A stretch of DNA of 14,170 nucleotides from Chloroflexota bacterium (GCA_021815005.1 JAKAHL010000021.1:1-14170), one strand, 5' to 3'. Numbered from the stretch's first letter, positions 5,257 through 12,898 are shown. Translations and numbers: made by a program. Notes: generated from the sequence alone by a model not told the origin.

Positions 5257-6461
5257 TTGGTCGTTCCCTTCGCCTGCTGCGCGAGGGAGACGTAGAACAG
5301 CGCGATCGGTCGGTAGATGACGTGGGCGAGCTTCATGAACGGCGCCAGGAGGATGAGCTCCATCGCGACGGACACGTGCACCACGAACAGCCAGTAGCCC
5401 CACACGGGGGCGCCGGGCAGGTACAGCGCCAGCTCGATCGTGAACCCAGTGACCGCGGTGACCCACAGCAGGGCCAAGAGCATCCAGTCGGCCGGCATCG
5501 AGCTGGTCACCGACCGGTTGGCCTTGCGGTAGCGGTCCACGATCAGGACGGTCGTCCCGTACACCAGCGACGCGCCGGCGACGGTGCCGAGGAGGCGGAT
5601 GGGGTACCAGACGGGCACCGGGGCGCCGGTGGCCTTGACGTTGATCAGCGCGAGCCCGTAGTCGAGGATCGTGGCGGCGAACAGCCCCATGAAGCCCCAG
5701 ACCACCATCATGTGGACGACACCGCGACGGCGATACCACGGCAGCGCCTTCGAGGCGACGTCGGTCTCGCAGTCCTCGCGGAAGCGCACCTGGCCGAACG
5801 ACTCGAGGCCGATGGCGTACCACAGGGCGCGCGCCGAGCGGGCGAGCCCCGCTCCCGACCCGAGCGCGTCCTTGACCGACACGCCCTCCTTGGCGCCCAC
5901 GTCGCGGACCATGGCCACCACGCCGACGATGCCGGCGAGGAACACCAGGGCCATCACCACGACACCGGTGGTGTGGACCAGTTCCTCGGGGATGAAATTC
6001 CAGAGGAGGAGCTGGTCGGCGGCCATCGAACCGTGGGACGACAGGAAGAACAGGGCGAAGAACAGGGCGATGACGACGGCCACGGCCGTCGCCACGACCG
6101 GGTTCGTGTACATGGCCCTGGCGATCCGGGTCTTGTCGTAGGACGCGATGGCGTACCGGCGGGTCGCCGCCATGAACTCGGACGGGTCAGCCTCGGTCGG
6201 GCAGGATTCCGAGCACTCGCCGCACTGGTAGCAGGTCCACAGCTCCTTGGAGGACAGCAGCGCGTCCTTCATGCCGAGCTGGGCGTAGCGGATGATGCGG
6301 CGGGGGAACGTGCCGTCTGTCTGGCTCATCGGGCAGATGGCCGAGCATGTGCCGCACGAGAAGCAGGCGCTGATGTCGGTGGCGCCGAACTTCTGGATCT
6401 CCGGGTAGAGGCCTAGGTCAACCGCGACCGGGGCCGTGGCGGGAAGCGTGGTTGCGGTCAT
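5253..6461 (-). CDS. QmoC-like membrane subunit: HdrC-type double 4Fe-4S domain fused to a cytochrome b/NarI-like membrane domain
   Basis: The ATG at 6459-6461 overlaps the previous stop by 1 base (TGATG). The product is 402 residues. The N-terminal HdrC-like domain has two 4Fe-4S motifs, C33/C36/C39/C43-P (CFSCGTCSAICP) and C77/C80/C83/C87-P (CYQCGECSESCP). The C-terminal part has about six hydrophobic helices, roughly 121-140, 160-185, 248-270, 290-308, 326-347 and 353-375. Histidines within or at the edge of them (H163, H250, H362, H380) could bind heme b. This layout and length match QmoC, the quinone-reacting subunit of the Qmo complex, which combines HdrC and HdrE roles. It lies directly after the two HdrA-type genes, as qmoC follows qmoAB. 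It would exchange electrons between the soluble flavoproteins and menaquinone. The direction is not evident. Confidence 0.9.
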   Translation of the reverse strand: MTATTLPATAPVAVDLGLYPEIQKFGATDISACFSCGTCSAICPMSQTDGTFPRRIIRYAQLGMKDALLSSKELWTCYQCGECSESCPTEADPSEFMAATRRYAIASYDKTRIARAMYTNPVVATAVAVVIALFFALFFLSSHGSMAADQLLLWNFIPEELVHTTGVVVMALVFLAGIVGVVAMVRDVGAKEGVSVKDALGSGAGLARSARALWYAIGLESFGQVRFREDCETDVASKALPWYRRRGVVHMMVVWGFMGLFAATILDYGLALINVKATGAPVPVWYPIRLLGTVAGASLVYGTTVLIVDRYRKANRSVTSSMPADWMLLALLWVTAVTGFTIELALYLPGAPVWGYWLFVVHVSVAMELILLAPFMKLAHVIYRPIALFYVSLAQQAKGTTK

Positions 6462-6706
6462 CAGGACACCCGCCCGGTGGGCTCGTAGCGGAAGTAGCCG
6501 CCGTCCTCGCTCTCCTTGAGCTCGGCCAGCCAGCCGTAACGGCGCATGCCGAACACCCAGAAGACGACTTCGTGGACGGGCGCGTTGATCGCCGCGGCGC
6601 TCTCGGGGACGGTCATGGGGCCGCTGGAGAGGGCGGCGAGGATGCGCGGCCTCCAGACCGCCTCCTCGCGGATGACCTCGCGGACATCCCGGTTGGCTCC
6701 AGGCAT
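6461..6706 (-). CDS. 81-residue winged-helix-like protein within the Hdr/Qmo cluster
   Basis: The ATG at 6704-6706 overlaps the hdrA stop by 1 base (TGATG), with GAGGTG 8 bases upstream. The stop also overlaps the QmoC-like start by 1 base. The product is 81 residues. The pattern RPRILAALSSGPMTVPESAAAINAP, then EVVFWVFGMRRYGWLAEL and a beta-like end (GGYFRYEPT), resembles a helix-turn-helix with a wing: 'I...L..GP.T..E.A..i......V...v..mR.yG...e'. A stand-alone regulator would normally sit outside a tight structural gene run, so it may instead be a small adaptor subunit of the complex. Small proteins of this shape occur, from memory, in other hdr/qmo gene runs. No cysteines or metal-binding residues are present. 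Confidence 0.75.
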   Translation of the reverse strand: MPGANRDVREVIREEAVWRPRILAALSSGPMTVPESAAAINAPVHEVVFWVFGMRRYGWLAELKESEDGGYFRYEPTGRVS

Positions 6707-8496
6707 CAGACGCGCACCTCAATCATGTCGGCGATCACCCCGCTGATCTCGTCGTCGGTGTAGCCCAGGAGATCGATGGCGTTCTCCGGGCAGTACGAGA
6801 CGCACCCGCCGCAACCTTTGCAGCTCGCGGCGTCGATGACCGCGAAGCGACGCTCGCCCTCCTCGGTCATCTTGATGGCCTCGTACGGGCAGGTGGTCAG
6901 GCAGTCACCGCACGCGGTGCAGGCATCCGCGTCGACGACGGCCACCAGGGGCTCCATCTCCGTGTAGCCCTTCTTGAGGATCGCCGCGCTCTGGGTGACG
7001 GCGGCCAGCGCCTGGGTCACCGCCTCCGCGGAGGTCTTCGGGCCCTGGCAGGCGCCGGCGATCAGCACGCCGTCCACGGTGGTCTCGACCGGCCGCAGCT
7101 TCGGGTGGATCTCGTTGAAGAACCCGTCGCCGCCCTTGGGCACCTTGAGCACGTCAACGAGGTCCTGGTTCGCGCGCGGGATCATGCCCGTCACGAGGAC
7201 TACCAGGTCCACGGGGAGCGCCAGCTCGGTCCGCTCGGTGAGCAGGTCGCGCACCGTGACGGTCAGCTTGCGGTTGGCGCCCATCGCGACCGTCGGCGGC
7301 TCGTCGTTGTCGAACTTGAGGAACACGGAACCGGCGTCGCGCGCCTCGGTGTAGAGCGGCTCGAACTTGCCGTACGTCCGCATGTCGCGGTACAGGTGGA
7401 ACTGGCGGACCGAGGGGTCGAGGCCGGACACCTGCACGGCCGTCTGCACGGTCGACGCGCAGCAGAACCGCGAGCAGTACGCGTTGGAGCAGCCCCCCGT
7501 GTTGCGGCTGCCAACGCAGTAGATGTAGGCAACGCTGCGGACCGGGCGGCCCTTCCAGGCCAGGGGCCCCTTGGCCGCGTCCACCATCTCCTTGAACTGC
7601 GTGAGCGTCAGCACGCCCTCGGAGCCGAAGCCGAACTCGCCGTCCCCGGGGGTGTAGTTGTCGAAGCCCGTGGCCACCACGACCGAGCCGACGAGGATCT
7701 CGATCGTCCCCGCACCCTCGCCGCCGACGCGGATGCTCATGCGGTAGTTGCCGAACGAGCCGGCCTTGCCGACGACCTCGGCCCCGGTCAGGACCGTGAT
7801 CGACGGGCGCTTCTTCACCTCCGAGACGAGGGTGTCGATGAGCACCCGCCCGTCCTTGCCGTGCGGGTACATCTTGCCGAGGGTCTTGACCCAGCCGCCG
7901 ACCGCGACCTCGCGCTCCACGACCGTGACCTTGAGCCCGACGTCGGCCAGACCGATGGCCGCCCGCAAGCCGGCGATGCCGCCGCCGATGACGAGCGTGT
8001 GCGGCGTGGTGTCCACGACCATCGGCTCGAGCGGGACGGTGTTCCGCGTGCGGCCGATGCCGGCCGCGACCAGCGCGGTCGCCTTGTGGGTCGCGCCCTC
8101 GCGGTCGTCGGTGTGCACCCACGAGCACTGCTCGCGGATGTTCACCTGGGTGTACTCGTACGGGTTGAGGCCGGCGCGCGAGGCGACGCCGCGGAACGTG
8201 TACGTGTGGAGCTTGGGCGAGCACGAGGCGACCACGAGGCCGTCGAGGCCGTTCGCCTTGATATCGGCCTCCATGTCCTGCTGGGAGGCCTCCGAGCAGG
8301 CGAACATCGTGGTCTTGGCGACGACGACGTCGCCGTTGTCCTGGATCCCCTGGACGACCCGCTCGACGTCAACGTAGTCGCTGATGTTGCCGCCGCAGTG
8401 GCAGACGTACACACCGATCCGGCGCTGCGCGCCCGCCTCCCCCTCTTCTCGGGGGAAGACCTGCTGGGCGTCGACGGGAACCACCTGCTCGCTCAT
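6706..8496 (-). CDS. hdrA: HdrA-like flavoprotein with C-terminal double ferredoxin (QmoB/HdrA type)
   Basis: The ATG at 8494-8496 overlaps the previous stop by 4 bases (ATGA); the open frame upstream lies inside that gene. The product is 596 residues and soluble. The N-terminal HdrA domain has IGVYVCHCGGNI (C32, C34), FACSE (C67), ASCSPKLH (C92) and C124. An FAD-binding Rossmann motif GGGIAGLRAA is at 171-180, followed by E194. A further cysteine cluster, CVGSR to CSRFCC (C327, C336, C341, C345, C346), is typical of HdrA. The end carries a double 4Fe-4S ferredoxin with C526/C529/C532/C536 and C559/C562/C565/C569. HdrA is the electron-bifurcating flavin subunit of heterodisulfide reductases, and QmoB is its relative with an added MvhD domain. 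Here the MvhD part is a separate gene (11270-11707), so this corresponds to QmoB without its tail. Partners are probably the nested HdrA and the QmoC-like subunit. Confidence 0.93.
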   Translation of the reverse strand: MSEQVVPVDAQQVFPREEGEAGAQRRIGVYVCHCGGNISDYVDVERVVQGIQDNGDVVVAKTTMFACSEASQQDMEADIKANGLDGLVVASCSPKLHTYTFRGVASRAGLNPYEYTQVNIREQCSWVHTDDREGATHKATALVAAGIGRTRNTVPLEPMVVDTTPHTLVIGGGIAGLRAAIGLADVGLKVTVVEREVAVGGWVKTLGKMYPHGKDGRVLIDTLVSEVKKRPSITVLTGAEVVGKAGSFGNYRMSIRVGGEGAGTIEILVGSVVVATGFDNYTPGDGEFGFGSEGVLTLTQFKEMVDAAKGPLAWKGRPVRSVAYIYCVGSRNTGGCSNAYCSRFCCASTVQTAVQVSGLDPSVRQFHLYRDMRTYGKFEPLYTEARDAGSVFLKFDNDEPPTVAMGANRKLTVTVRDLLTERTELALPVDLVVLVTGMIPRANQDLVDVLKVPKGGDGFFNEIHPKLRPVETTVDGVLIAGACQGPKTSAEAVTQALAAVTQSAAILKKGYTEMEPLVAVVDADACTACGDCLTTCPYEAIKMTEEGERRFAVIDAASCKGCGGCVSYCPENAIDLLGYTDDEISGVIADMIEVRV

Positions 8497-11264
8497 GCCG
8501 GCACCATCTCGATCTTCGGGAGAGCGGGCCTCGTCCGCTCGAGGTGCGCAGCCACCTGGGCGGCGGCGGCACCCGCGTGAACGATCGAGTCCGCGATGTC
8601 CTTGGCGCCGGACGCGGCACCGGCCACGTAGACGCCGGGGATGTTCGTCTGGCCGGGGTTCATGTCCTCCTCCGGCTCGTTCACGTAGTGCCACTCGTCG
8701 AGCTGGAGCTCGCCCACCTCGAACAGCTCCTCCGCGTCGCGGTTGGGCTGGACGCCCACCGCGAGCACCACCAGGTCGTACTCCGCCTCGGTGATGGCCC
8801 CGCCGTTCTCGATGTCCTCGAACTTGAGGAGGAGGTTGCCGTCCGGCTTCTCGGTGATGTCCGCGACACGCCCCTTGACGTAGTTCGCGCCCATCGCCTT
8901 GGCCTGCTCGTAGAACTCGTCGTAGCGCTTGCCCGGGGCCCGGATGTCCATGTAGTGGACGGTCACGTCGGCCAGCGGCAGGGCGCCCATGATCAGCTGG
9001 TTCTGCTTGATCGAGTACATGCAGCAGAACCGGGAGCAGAGCGGGTTGTCCACCTGCTTGTCACGGGACCCCGTGCACAGGACGTAGGCGATCCGATCGG
9101 GCACCTTGCCGTCGCCGGGGCGCAGGACCGTGTTGAACGGCCGCGTCGGGGCCAGCAGGCGGTCCATCTGCATCGCGGTGATGACGTTCTGGTACTTGCC
9201 GAAGCCGTACTGCGGCTTGAGGTCCGCCGGGAACAGCTTGAAGCCCGTGGACACGACGACCGCGCCGACCTTCAGGTCGCTGGTCTTGGCCGTGGAGCGG
9301 AGGTCGATGCAGCCGTCCACCGGACAGGCCGCGACGCACTCGCCGCACTCGGAGCAGACGGCGCAGTCGATGCACCGGCCGGACGAGCGGCGAGCCTCGG
9401 CCTCCGTCAGCGGGGCCTCGATCTCGTGGAAATCGGTAGGAGCCGGCTCGAGCTGCATCCCGTCGGGCGTGGGCGCCGACAGCGTGAACGCCTTCTGACG
9501 GGCGAGCACGGCCTGCTTGTCCACGACGGGCAGCCGGTCGTCCCAGTTGTCGAACTCGCGGCCGTTGAGCCACGCGTCGATCTGGTGGGCGGCCTTGCGG
9601 CCCTCGCCCACGGCACGGGTGATGTCCGTCGGCCCGTTGACCGCGTCGCCGGCGGCGAAGACGTGCTCCACGCCGGTCTGGCAGGTCGCCTTGTTGGACG
9701 ACAGCCGGCCGTTCTTCTCGACCGGCACGCGCCCGCCGAACATCGAGGTGTCCGGGGCCATGCCGATGGCCGCGATGACGACGTCCGCGTCGATGGTGAC
9801 CGACGAGCCCGGCACGGGCTCGACGGACTTGCGGCCCGACGCGTCCGGGGCGCCTAGGCGCATCTCGGTGCACCGAAGACCGGCGACGCCGCCCTGGGCA
9901 TTGCCCAGGATCTCGGCCGGGGCCAGGAGGAGGCGGAACTCGACACCCTCCTTCTCCGCGTCCACCGACTCCACATGGTGGGCCGGCATCTCCTCGCGCG
10001 ATCGGCGGTAGGCCACCGTCACGCTCGCGGCGCCGAGGCGCCGGGCCACGCGGGCGCTGTCCATGGCGACATTGCCGCCGCCGACGACGACGACCCGCTT
10101 GCCCTTGACGTCCACCGGCTGGCCGAGCTTGATCTTGCGCAGGAAGGCCGTCGCGCCCATGACGCCCAGGCGGTCCTCGCCCGGGACGCCCAGGCCGCTG
10201 TCGCGGTGGGTGCCGGTGGCGACCAGGACGGCGTCGAAGCCGTCCGCCTTGAGCGCAGCCGGGTCGCTGACCATCGAGTTCACGGCGATCTCGACGCCCA
10301 GGCCGGTGACGTTCTCGATGTCGCGCTCGACCACCGCCTCGGGCAGCCGGTAGCTCGGGATGCCAAGGCGGAGGAAGCCGCCGGCGACCGGGGCCGCCTC
10401 GAACACCTTGACGCCGTAGCCCAGCTTGGCGAGCTGGAAGGCGGCCGTCAGGCCGGTCGGGCCGGAGCCGACGACTGCGACGCGCTTGCCGTTGGACTCG
10501 GGCCGGGCGAGGCCGTTGTCGTTGCCCGACGCATCGTGCTTGTCCGACGCGAACCGCTTGAGGCGGCGGATCGGCAGCGTGCCCTCCAGCGAGCCGCGGG
10601 TGCACTCGCCCTCGCACGGGGCGTAGCAGGCGCGCCCGAGCGTGCCGACGAGGGGGGTCGCGTCGAGGACGAGGCGGAAGGCCTCCTCGTCGAGGCCGCT
10701 CCGGATGAGGCTGACGTAGCCGTGGGCCTGGATGCCGGCCGGGCAGGCGAACGAGCAGGGCGAGCTGCCGCCGCGGTCGATGACGGCCTTCTTGGGCACC
10801 GCCTGCGGGAACGTGAGGTGCGCGGCGCGCCGGGCGACCAGATCGGCGTTGAACTGGTCGGGCACCGCCACGGTGCACGCCATCTCGCACTTCTGGCAGC
10901 CGGTGCAGGAGTCGATGTCCACGTACCGCGCCTTCTGGGTCACGGTGGCCGTGAACGTGCCGTCGGCAGCGCGGCGGATCTTGTCCACCTGGCTGTAGGT
11001 CCAGGGCGTGATGTTCGCGTGGTGGATCGTGGACGCCATCTTGGGCGTCGAGATGCACGAGGCGCAGTCGAGCGTCGGGAACACCTTGGACAGCAGGATC
11101 ATCTTCCCGCCGACCGAGGCCTCCTTCTCGACGAGCAGGACCTTGTAGCCCATATCGCCGAGCTTGAGGGCGGACTCCATGCCACCGATGCCCGCGCCCA
11201 CGACGAGGACGTCGTAGTCGAGCGAGGTCGGGGCGGCGTCCCGGGCAACAGCCATGTCGGTCAT
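8493..11264 (-). CDS. HdrA/QmoA-like flavoprotein with a nested GltD-type NAD(P)H oxidoreductase and ferredoxin
   Basis: The start chosen is ATG 11264, with AGGG 8 bases upstream. GTG 11273, which overlaps the previous stop as GTGA, is a close alternative and adds three residues. The product is 923 residues. Residues 15-160 are the HdrA N-terminal half: FAD motif VVGAGIGG (21-28), LDCASCISTPKM (C67, C70) and a cluster C120/C123/C126/C130. Residues 165-590 form a GltD/NfnB-like module. It has an N-terminal Fe-S domain (C170, C174, C213, C217, C221), FAD motif VVGSGPTGLTAA (264-275), NAD(P)-binding GGGNVAMDSARVARR (395-409) followed by YRRSREEMPA, and AAGDAVNG (537-544). Residues 631-652 add a Cys-rich ferredoxin segment. 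Residues 660-910 resume HdrA with VLCTGSR and CSRFCCMYS (C730, C743, C747, C748). The product would let NAD(P)H exchange electrons with an HdrA flavin, possibly with bifurcation. Reaction partners are not shown by sequence. Confidence 0.93.
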   Translation of the reverse strand: MTDMAVARDAAPTSLDYDVLVVGAGIGGMESALKLGDMGYKVLLVEKEASVGGKMILLSKVFPTLDCASCISTPKMASTIHHANITPWTYSQVDKIRRAADGTFTATVTQKARYVDIDSCTGCQKCEMACTVAVPDQFNADLVARRAAHLTFPQAVPKKAVIDRGGSSPCSFACPAGIQAHGYVSLIRSGLDEEAFRLVLDATPLVGTLGRACYAPCEGECTRGSLEGTLPIRRLKRFASDKHDASGNDNGLARPESNGKRVAVVGSGPTGLTAAFQLAKLGYGVKVFEAAPVAGGFLRLGIPSYRLPEAVVERDIENVTGLGVEIAVNSMVSDPAALKADGFDAVLVATGTHRDSGLGVPGEDRLGVMGATAFLRKIKLGQPVDVKGKRVVVVGGGNVAMDSARVARRLGAASVTVAYRRSREEMPAHHVESVDAEKEGVEFRLLLAPAEILGNAQGGVAGLRCTEMRLGAPDASGRKSVEPVPGSSVTIDADVVIAAIGMAPDTSMFGGRVPVEKNGRLSSNKATCQTGVEHVFAAGDAVNGPTDITRAVGEGRKAAHQIDAWLNGREFDNWDDRLPVVDKQAVLARQKAFTLSAPTPDGMQLEPAPTDFHEIEAPLTEAEARRSSGRCIDCAVCSECGECVAACPVDGCIDLRSTAKTSDLKVGAVVVSTGFKLFPADLKPQYGFGKYQNVITAMQMDRLLAPTRPFNTVLRPGDGKVPDRIAYVLCTGSRDKQVDNPLCSRFCCMYSIKQNQLIMGALPLADVTVHYMDIRAPGKRYDEFYEQAKAMGANYVKGRVADITEKPDGNLLLKFEDIENGGAITEAEYDLVVLAVGVQPNRDAEELFEVGELQLDEWHYVNEPEEDMNPGQTNIPGVYVAGAASGAKDIADSIVHAGAAAAQVAAHLERTRPALPKIEMVPA

Positions 11265-11269
11265 ATCGG

Positions 11270-11707
11270 TCACCCTGCCTTCTGCGGGCCCATCGCACGG
11301 AGTGCCGCGCTGAAGGTCGTCATGTGCTTGGTGAAGGGCTCTGCGCACACGGAGCAGATCGCCGCGACGCGGACGCGGCTGGGGTCGATCCCGCGCTCCT
11401 TGACCGTGGTCTGCGCGGTCTGGACGATGCGGTTGGACCGCTTCGAGCAGTCGTGCAGGTAGGCGCACTCCTCGCCGTCGGTGGCGATGAACACGCCGTC
11501 GAAGCCCTTCTCGAGGGCCCCGATGATCCAGGACGGCCGGATCCCGCTCGTGCACGGCAGCGTGATCACGTTGACGCCGGGCGAGTAGTGCATGTGCGAC
11601 GAGCCGGCGAGGTCCACGCCGGGGTCGGAGATGGTGTTCGTCGTGAAGACGAGGATCCGGGGGACGAAGCCGTCCGCGGAACCCGGCTCGGCGGCGTGTG
11701 CGGTCAT
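11270..11707 (-). CDS. MvhD/FlpD-family (PF02662) electron-transfer subunit, atypical cysteines
   Basis: The start is ATG at 11705-11707, with AGGAG 10 bases upstream. Upstream in-frame sequence is Ser/Arg-rich and non-conserved. The product is 145 residues. The fold pattern matches MvhD: ILVFTTNTISDPGVDLAGSS, then YSPGVNVITLPC (C52), ALEKGFDGVFIATDGEECAYLHDC (C81, C87), and RGIDPSRVRVAAIC (C118, C121). Normal members begin with a CNWC-like pair that here is TTNT, so the usual 2Fe-2S ligand set is incomplete; C118/C121 might compensate. MvhD passes electrons from a hydrogenase or dehydrogenase to HdrA, and QmoB carries it as a C-terminal domain. Here it is stand-alone and precedes the two HdrA genes. 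The stop is 6 bases before the ATG chosen for the next gene. Electron transfer into HdrA is inferred. Confidence 0.85.
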   Translation of the reverse strand: MTAHAAEPGSADGFVPRILVFTTNTISDPGVDLAGSSHMHYSPGVNVITLPCTSGIRPSWIIGALEKGFDGVFIATDGEECAYLHDCSKRSNRIVQTAQTTVKERGIDPSRVRVAAICSVCAEPFTKHMTTFSAALRAMGPQKAG

Positions 11708-11795
11708 CGAGGCTGCGCTCCTGCGCGATGCGGGACGCCGTCGCGGCGATTGCCCGTGGATGGCAACGTCGCGACGGCGGAAAACGAGTGAGTCG
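11708..11795. promoter_or_regulatory. 88-base gap inside the cluster, ribosome site only
   Basis: This is the largest internal gap of the minus-strand cluster, between tusA and the MvhD-like gene. It holds the AGGAG ribosome site of the MvhD-like gene. A secondary promoter here is possible, but no motif was recognised. Confidence 0.3.
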
Positions 11796-12053
11796 TTACT
11801 TGCGGCGGATGACGAAGACGCGGTCGTAGCCGTCGGCCGGGAGGACGCCCAGGAAGTCGTGGCCGACCTTGGCGGACCAGGCGGAGATGTCACCCTTGGT
11901 GCCCGGGTCGGTGGACCAGATCTCGATCGTGGAGCCGAGGGGGACCGTGGTCATGCCCTTCTTGGCCTCGAGGAGGGGGCCGGGGCAAGCGGTGCCGCGG
12001 GCGTCGACGATCTTGTCGGCAGTGAGGGTCTCGAGTTCGGCGGTCGTGGCCAT
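11796..12053 (-). CDS. tusA: TusA-family sulfur carrier
   Basis: The ATG is at 12051-12053, with AGGAG 9 bases upstream. The product is 85 residues, the usual TusA/SirA length. The hallmark is ARGTACPGPLLEAKKGM, with C23 in the CPxP motif as the persulfide-carrying cysteine, and it ends in the typical beta strand (YDRVFVIRRK). TusA receives sulfane sulfur from a sulfurtransferase and hands it to DsrE-type proteins or to oxidising or reducing complexes. In sulfur-oxidising and Hdr-like operons tusA sits beside dsrE genes, as here (two DsrE-like genes precede it). The window has no thiouridine gene (tusBCDE or mnmA), which favours a role with the Hdr/Qmo-like complex over tRNA modification. That is inference from context. 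Confidence 0.93.
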   Translation of the reverse strand: MATTAELETLTADKIVDARGTACPGPLLEAKKGMTTVPLGSTIEIWSTDPGTKGDISAWSAKVGHDFLGVLPADGYDRVFVIRRK

Positions 12054-12065
12054 GGGGGAAGTCTC

Positions 12066-12434
12066 CTAGTAGGTCAGGGTGTTGGTGGCTGAGGTGATCT
12101 CGGCGACGAGGCGGCCTGCGGCGACCACCTCGGCGCCTTCGATGAGGTCCGCCGGGACGAGGTCCCGGGGCTTCAGGCAGGGGCTGCAGACGAGCAGCTG
12201 GCCGCCCAGCGCGAGCACGTCCGCGAGGAGCTTGGTGAGGGGCGGGAACCCGAGGGCGGCGACGGTCTCCACGACACCGGTCCTGGCCAGGTCCACGCCG
12301 TCCGCCTGGAGCGCGACGACCACGGCCACGTCGGAGGCCAGTGCGGCACCGGCCATGACGAACGGGATCGTCGCGAGTTCGGGCTCGTTCGGCCCGTGGG
12401 TGACGATGACGACGAGCTTCTCGCCGACGACCAC
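12066..12434 (-). CDS. DsrE-family sulfurtransferase
   Basis: The start is GTG at 12432-12434, with a full AGGAGG 5 bases upstream; an open frame further upstream has no such site. The product is 122 residues. The fold pattern fits DsrE/DsrF (PF02635): strand LVVIVTHGPNE, a helix PFVMAGAALASDVAVVVALQADGV, then LLADVLALGGQLLVCSPCLKPRDL with C83 and C86. The cysteine in this loop is the usual persulfide site, and the CxxC pair is common in this family. It lies between the DsrE2-like gene and tusA, 12 bases before the latter, so the three probably form a sulfur relay. The exact subfamily is not settled. Confidence 0.87.
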   Translation of the reverse strand: MVVGEKLVVIVTHGPNEPELATIPFVMAGAALASDVAVVVALQADGVDLARTGVVETVAALGFPPLTKLLADVLALGGQLLVCSPCLKPRDLVPADLIEGAEVVAAGRLVAEITSATNTLTY

Positions 12435-12490
12435 GTTGACCTCCTGCCTCGTTGGGGGCGCGTCGCGCCGGGGGTCGGTGGTGGACGGCG

Positions 12491-12898
12491 CTAGATGAAG
12501 ACGATCTGGCCGTCTCCGGCAGCCATCAGGAAGGTGGCCACGCCCGCTTCCGCGTCCACGATCGGATCGAGCGAGGCGAAGTCGATGCCCAGCGTGTCCA
12601 TCGACCCCGTGCAGGCGTAGATCGTCATCTCGCCCAGCTCCTTGGCCATGCGGAAGGCATCGAGCCACGCGATGGACTTGGTGCCGCCGACCGGGCGCTT
12701 GGTGCCCGCGATGGTGGCGTCGAAGGACAGGCCCAGATCCGTCTCGATCCGGTCCTTCCGGAACGCGTCGAGCGCCCAGTACTGGACGAGAACGTTGACC
12801 GGCCGCTCCATCGCGGCGGCGCCGGCGGCCAGCGTGGCAGCGGCGTGCAGCTTGTCAGCCGTCCCGGAGAAGAGCACCAGGTTGAGGACGTCGCTCAT
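12491..12898 (-). CDS. DsrE2-like peroxiredoxin/sulfurtransferase family protein (PF13686)
   Basis: The start chosen is ATG 12898, with AAGGTG 9 bases upstream; a GTG at 12910 in frame is the alternative. The product is 135 residues. The pattern LNLVLFSGTADKLHAAATLAAGAAAM, NVLVQYWALDAF, WLDAFRMAKELGEMTIYACTGSMDTLGI (C96), then GVATFLMAAGDGQIVFI matches DsrE2/DrsH. C96 is the conserved active-site cysteine. DsrE2 proteins bind and transfer sulfane sulfur to TusA and often precede tusA in operons. This is the first gene of the minus-strand cluster, so its promoter should lie in 12899-13076. Confidence 0.88.
   Translation of the reverse strand: MSDVLNLVLFSGTADKLHAAATLAAGAAAMERPVNVLVQYWALDAFRKDRIETDLGLSFDATIAGTKRPVGGTKSIAWLDAFRMAKELGEMTIYACTGSMDTLGIDFASLDPIVDAEAGVATFLMAAGDGQIVFI

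Noticed and set aside
7105..8580. 491-codon plus-strand open frame opposite hdrA
   Set aside because: It is fully antisense to a gene with clear HdrA motifs. Its product is His/Arg/Asp-rich with no domain pattern, as expected for a mirror frame in high-GC DNA.
8493..11264. The nested protein as a plain glutamate synthase small subunit (GltD)
   Set aside because: The GltD part is only about 425 of 923 residues and is flanked on both sides by HdrA motifs. No gltB is near, and the neighbours are Hdr/Qmo and sulfur-carrier genes.
9061..11298. 745-codon minus-strand open frame in another phase of the nested HdrA gene
   Set aside because: It is Arg/Gly/Pro-rich without motifs, and the overlapping phase has all FAD, NAD(P) and Fe-S signatures.
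9975..11462. 495-codon plus-strand open frame opposite the nested HdrA gene
   Set aside because: It is antisense to a recognisable flavoprotein, with low-complexity composition and no motif.
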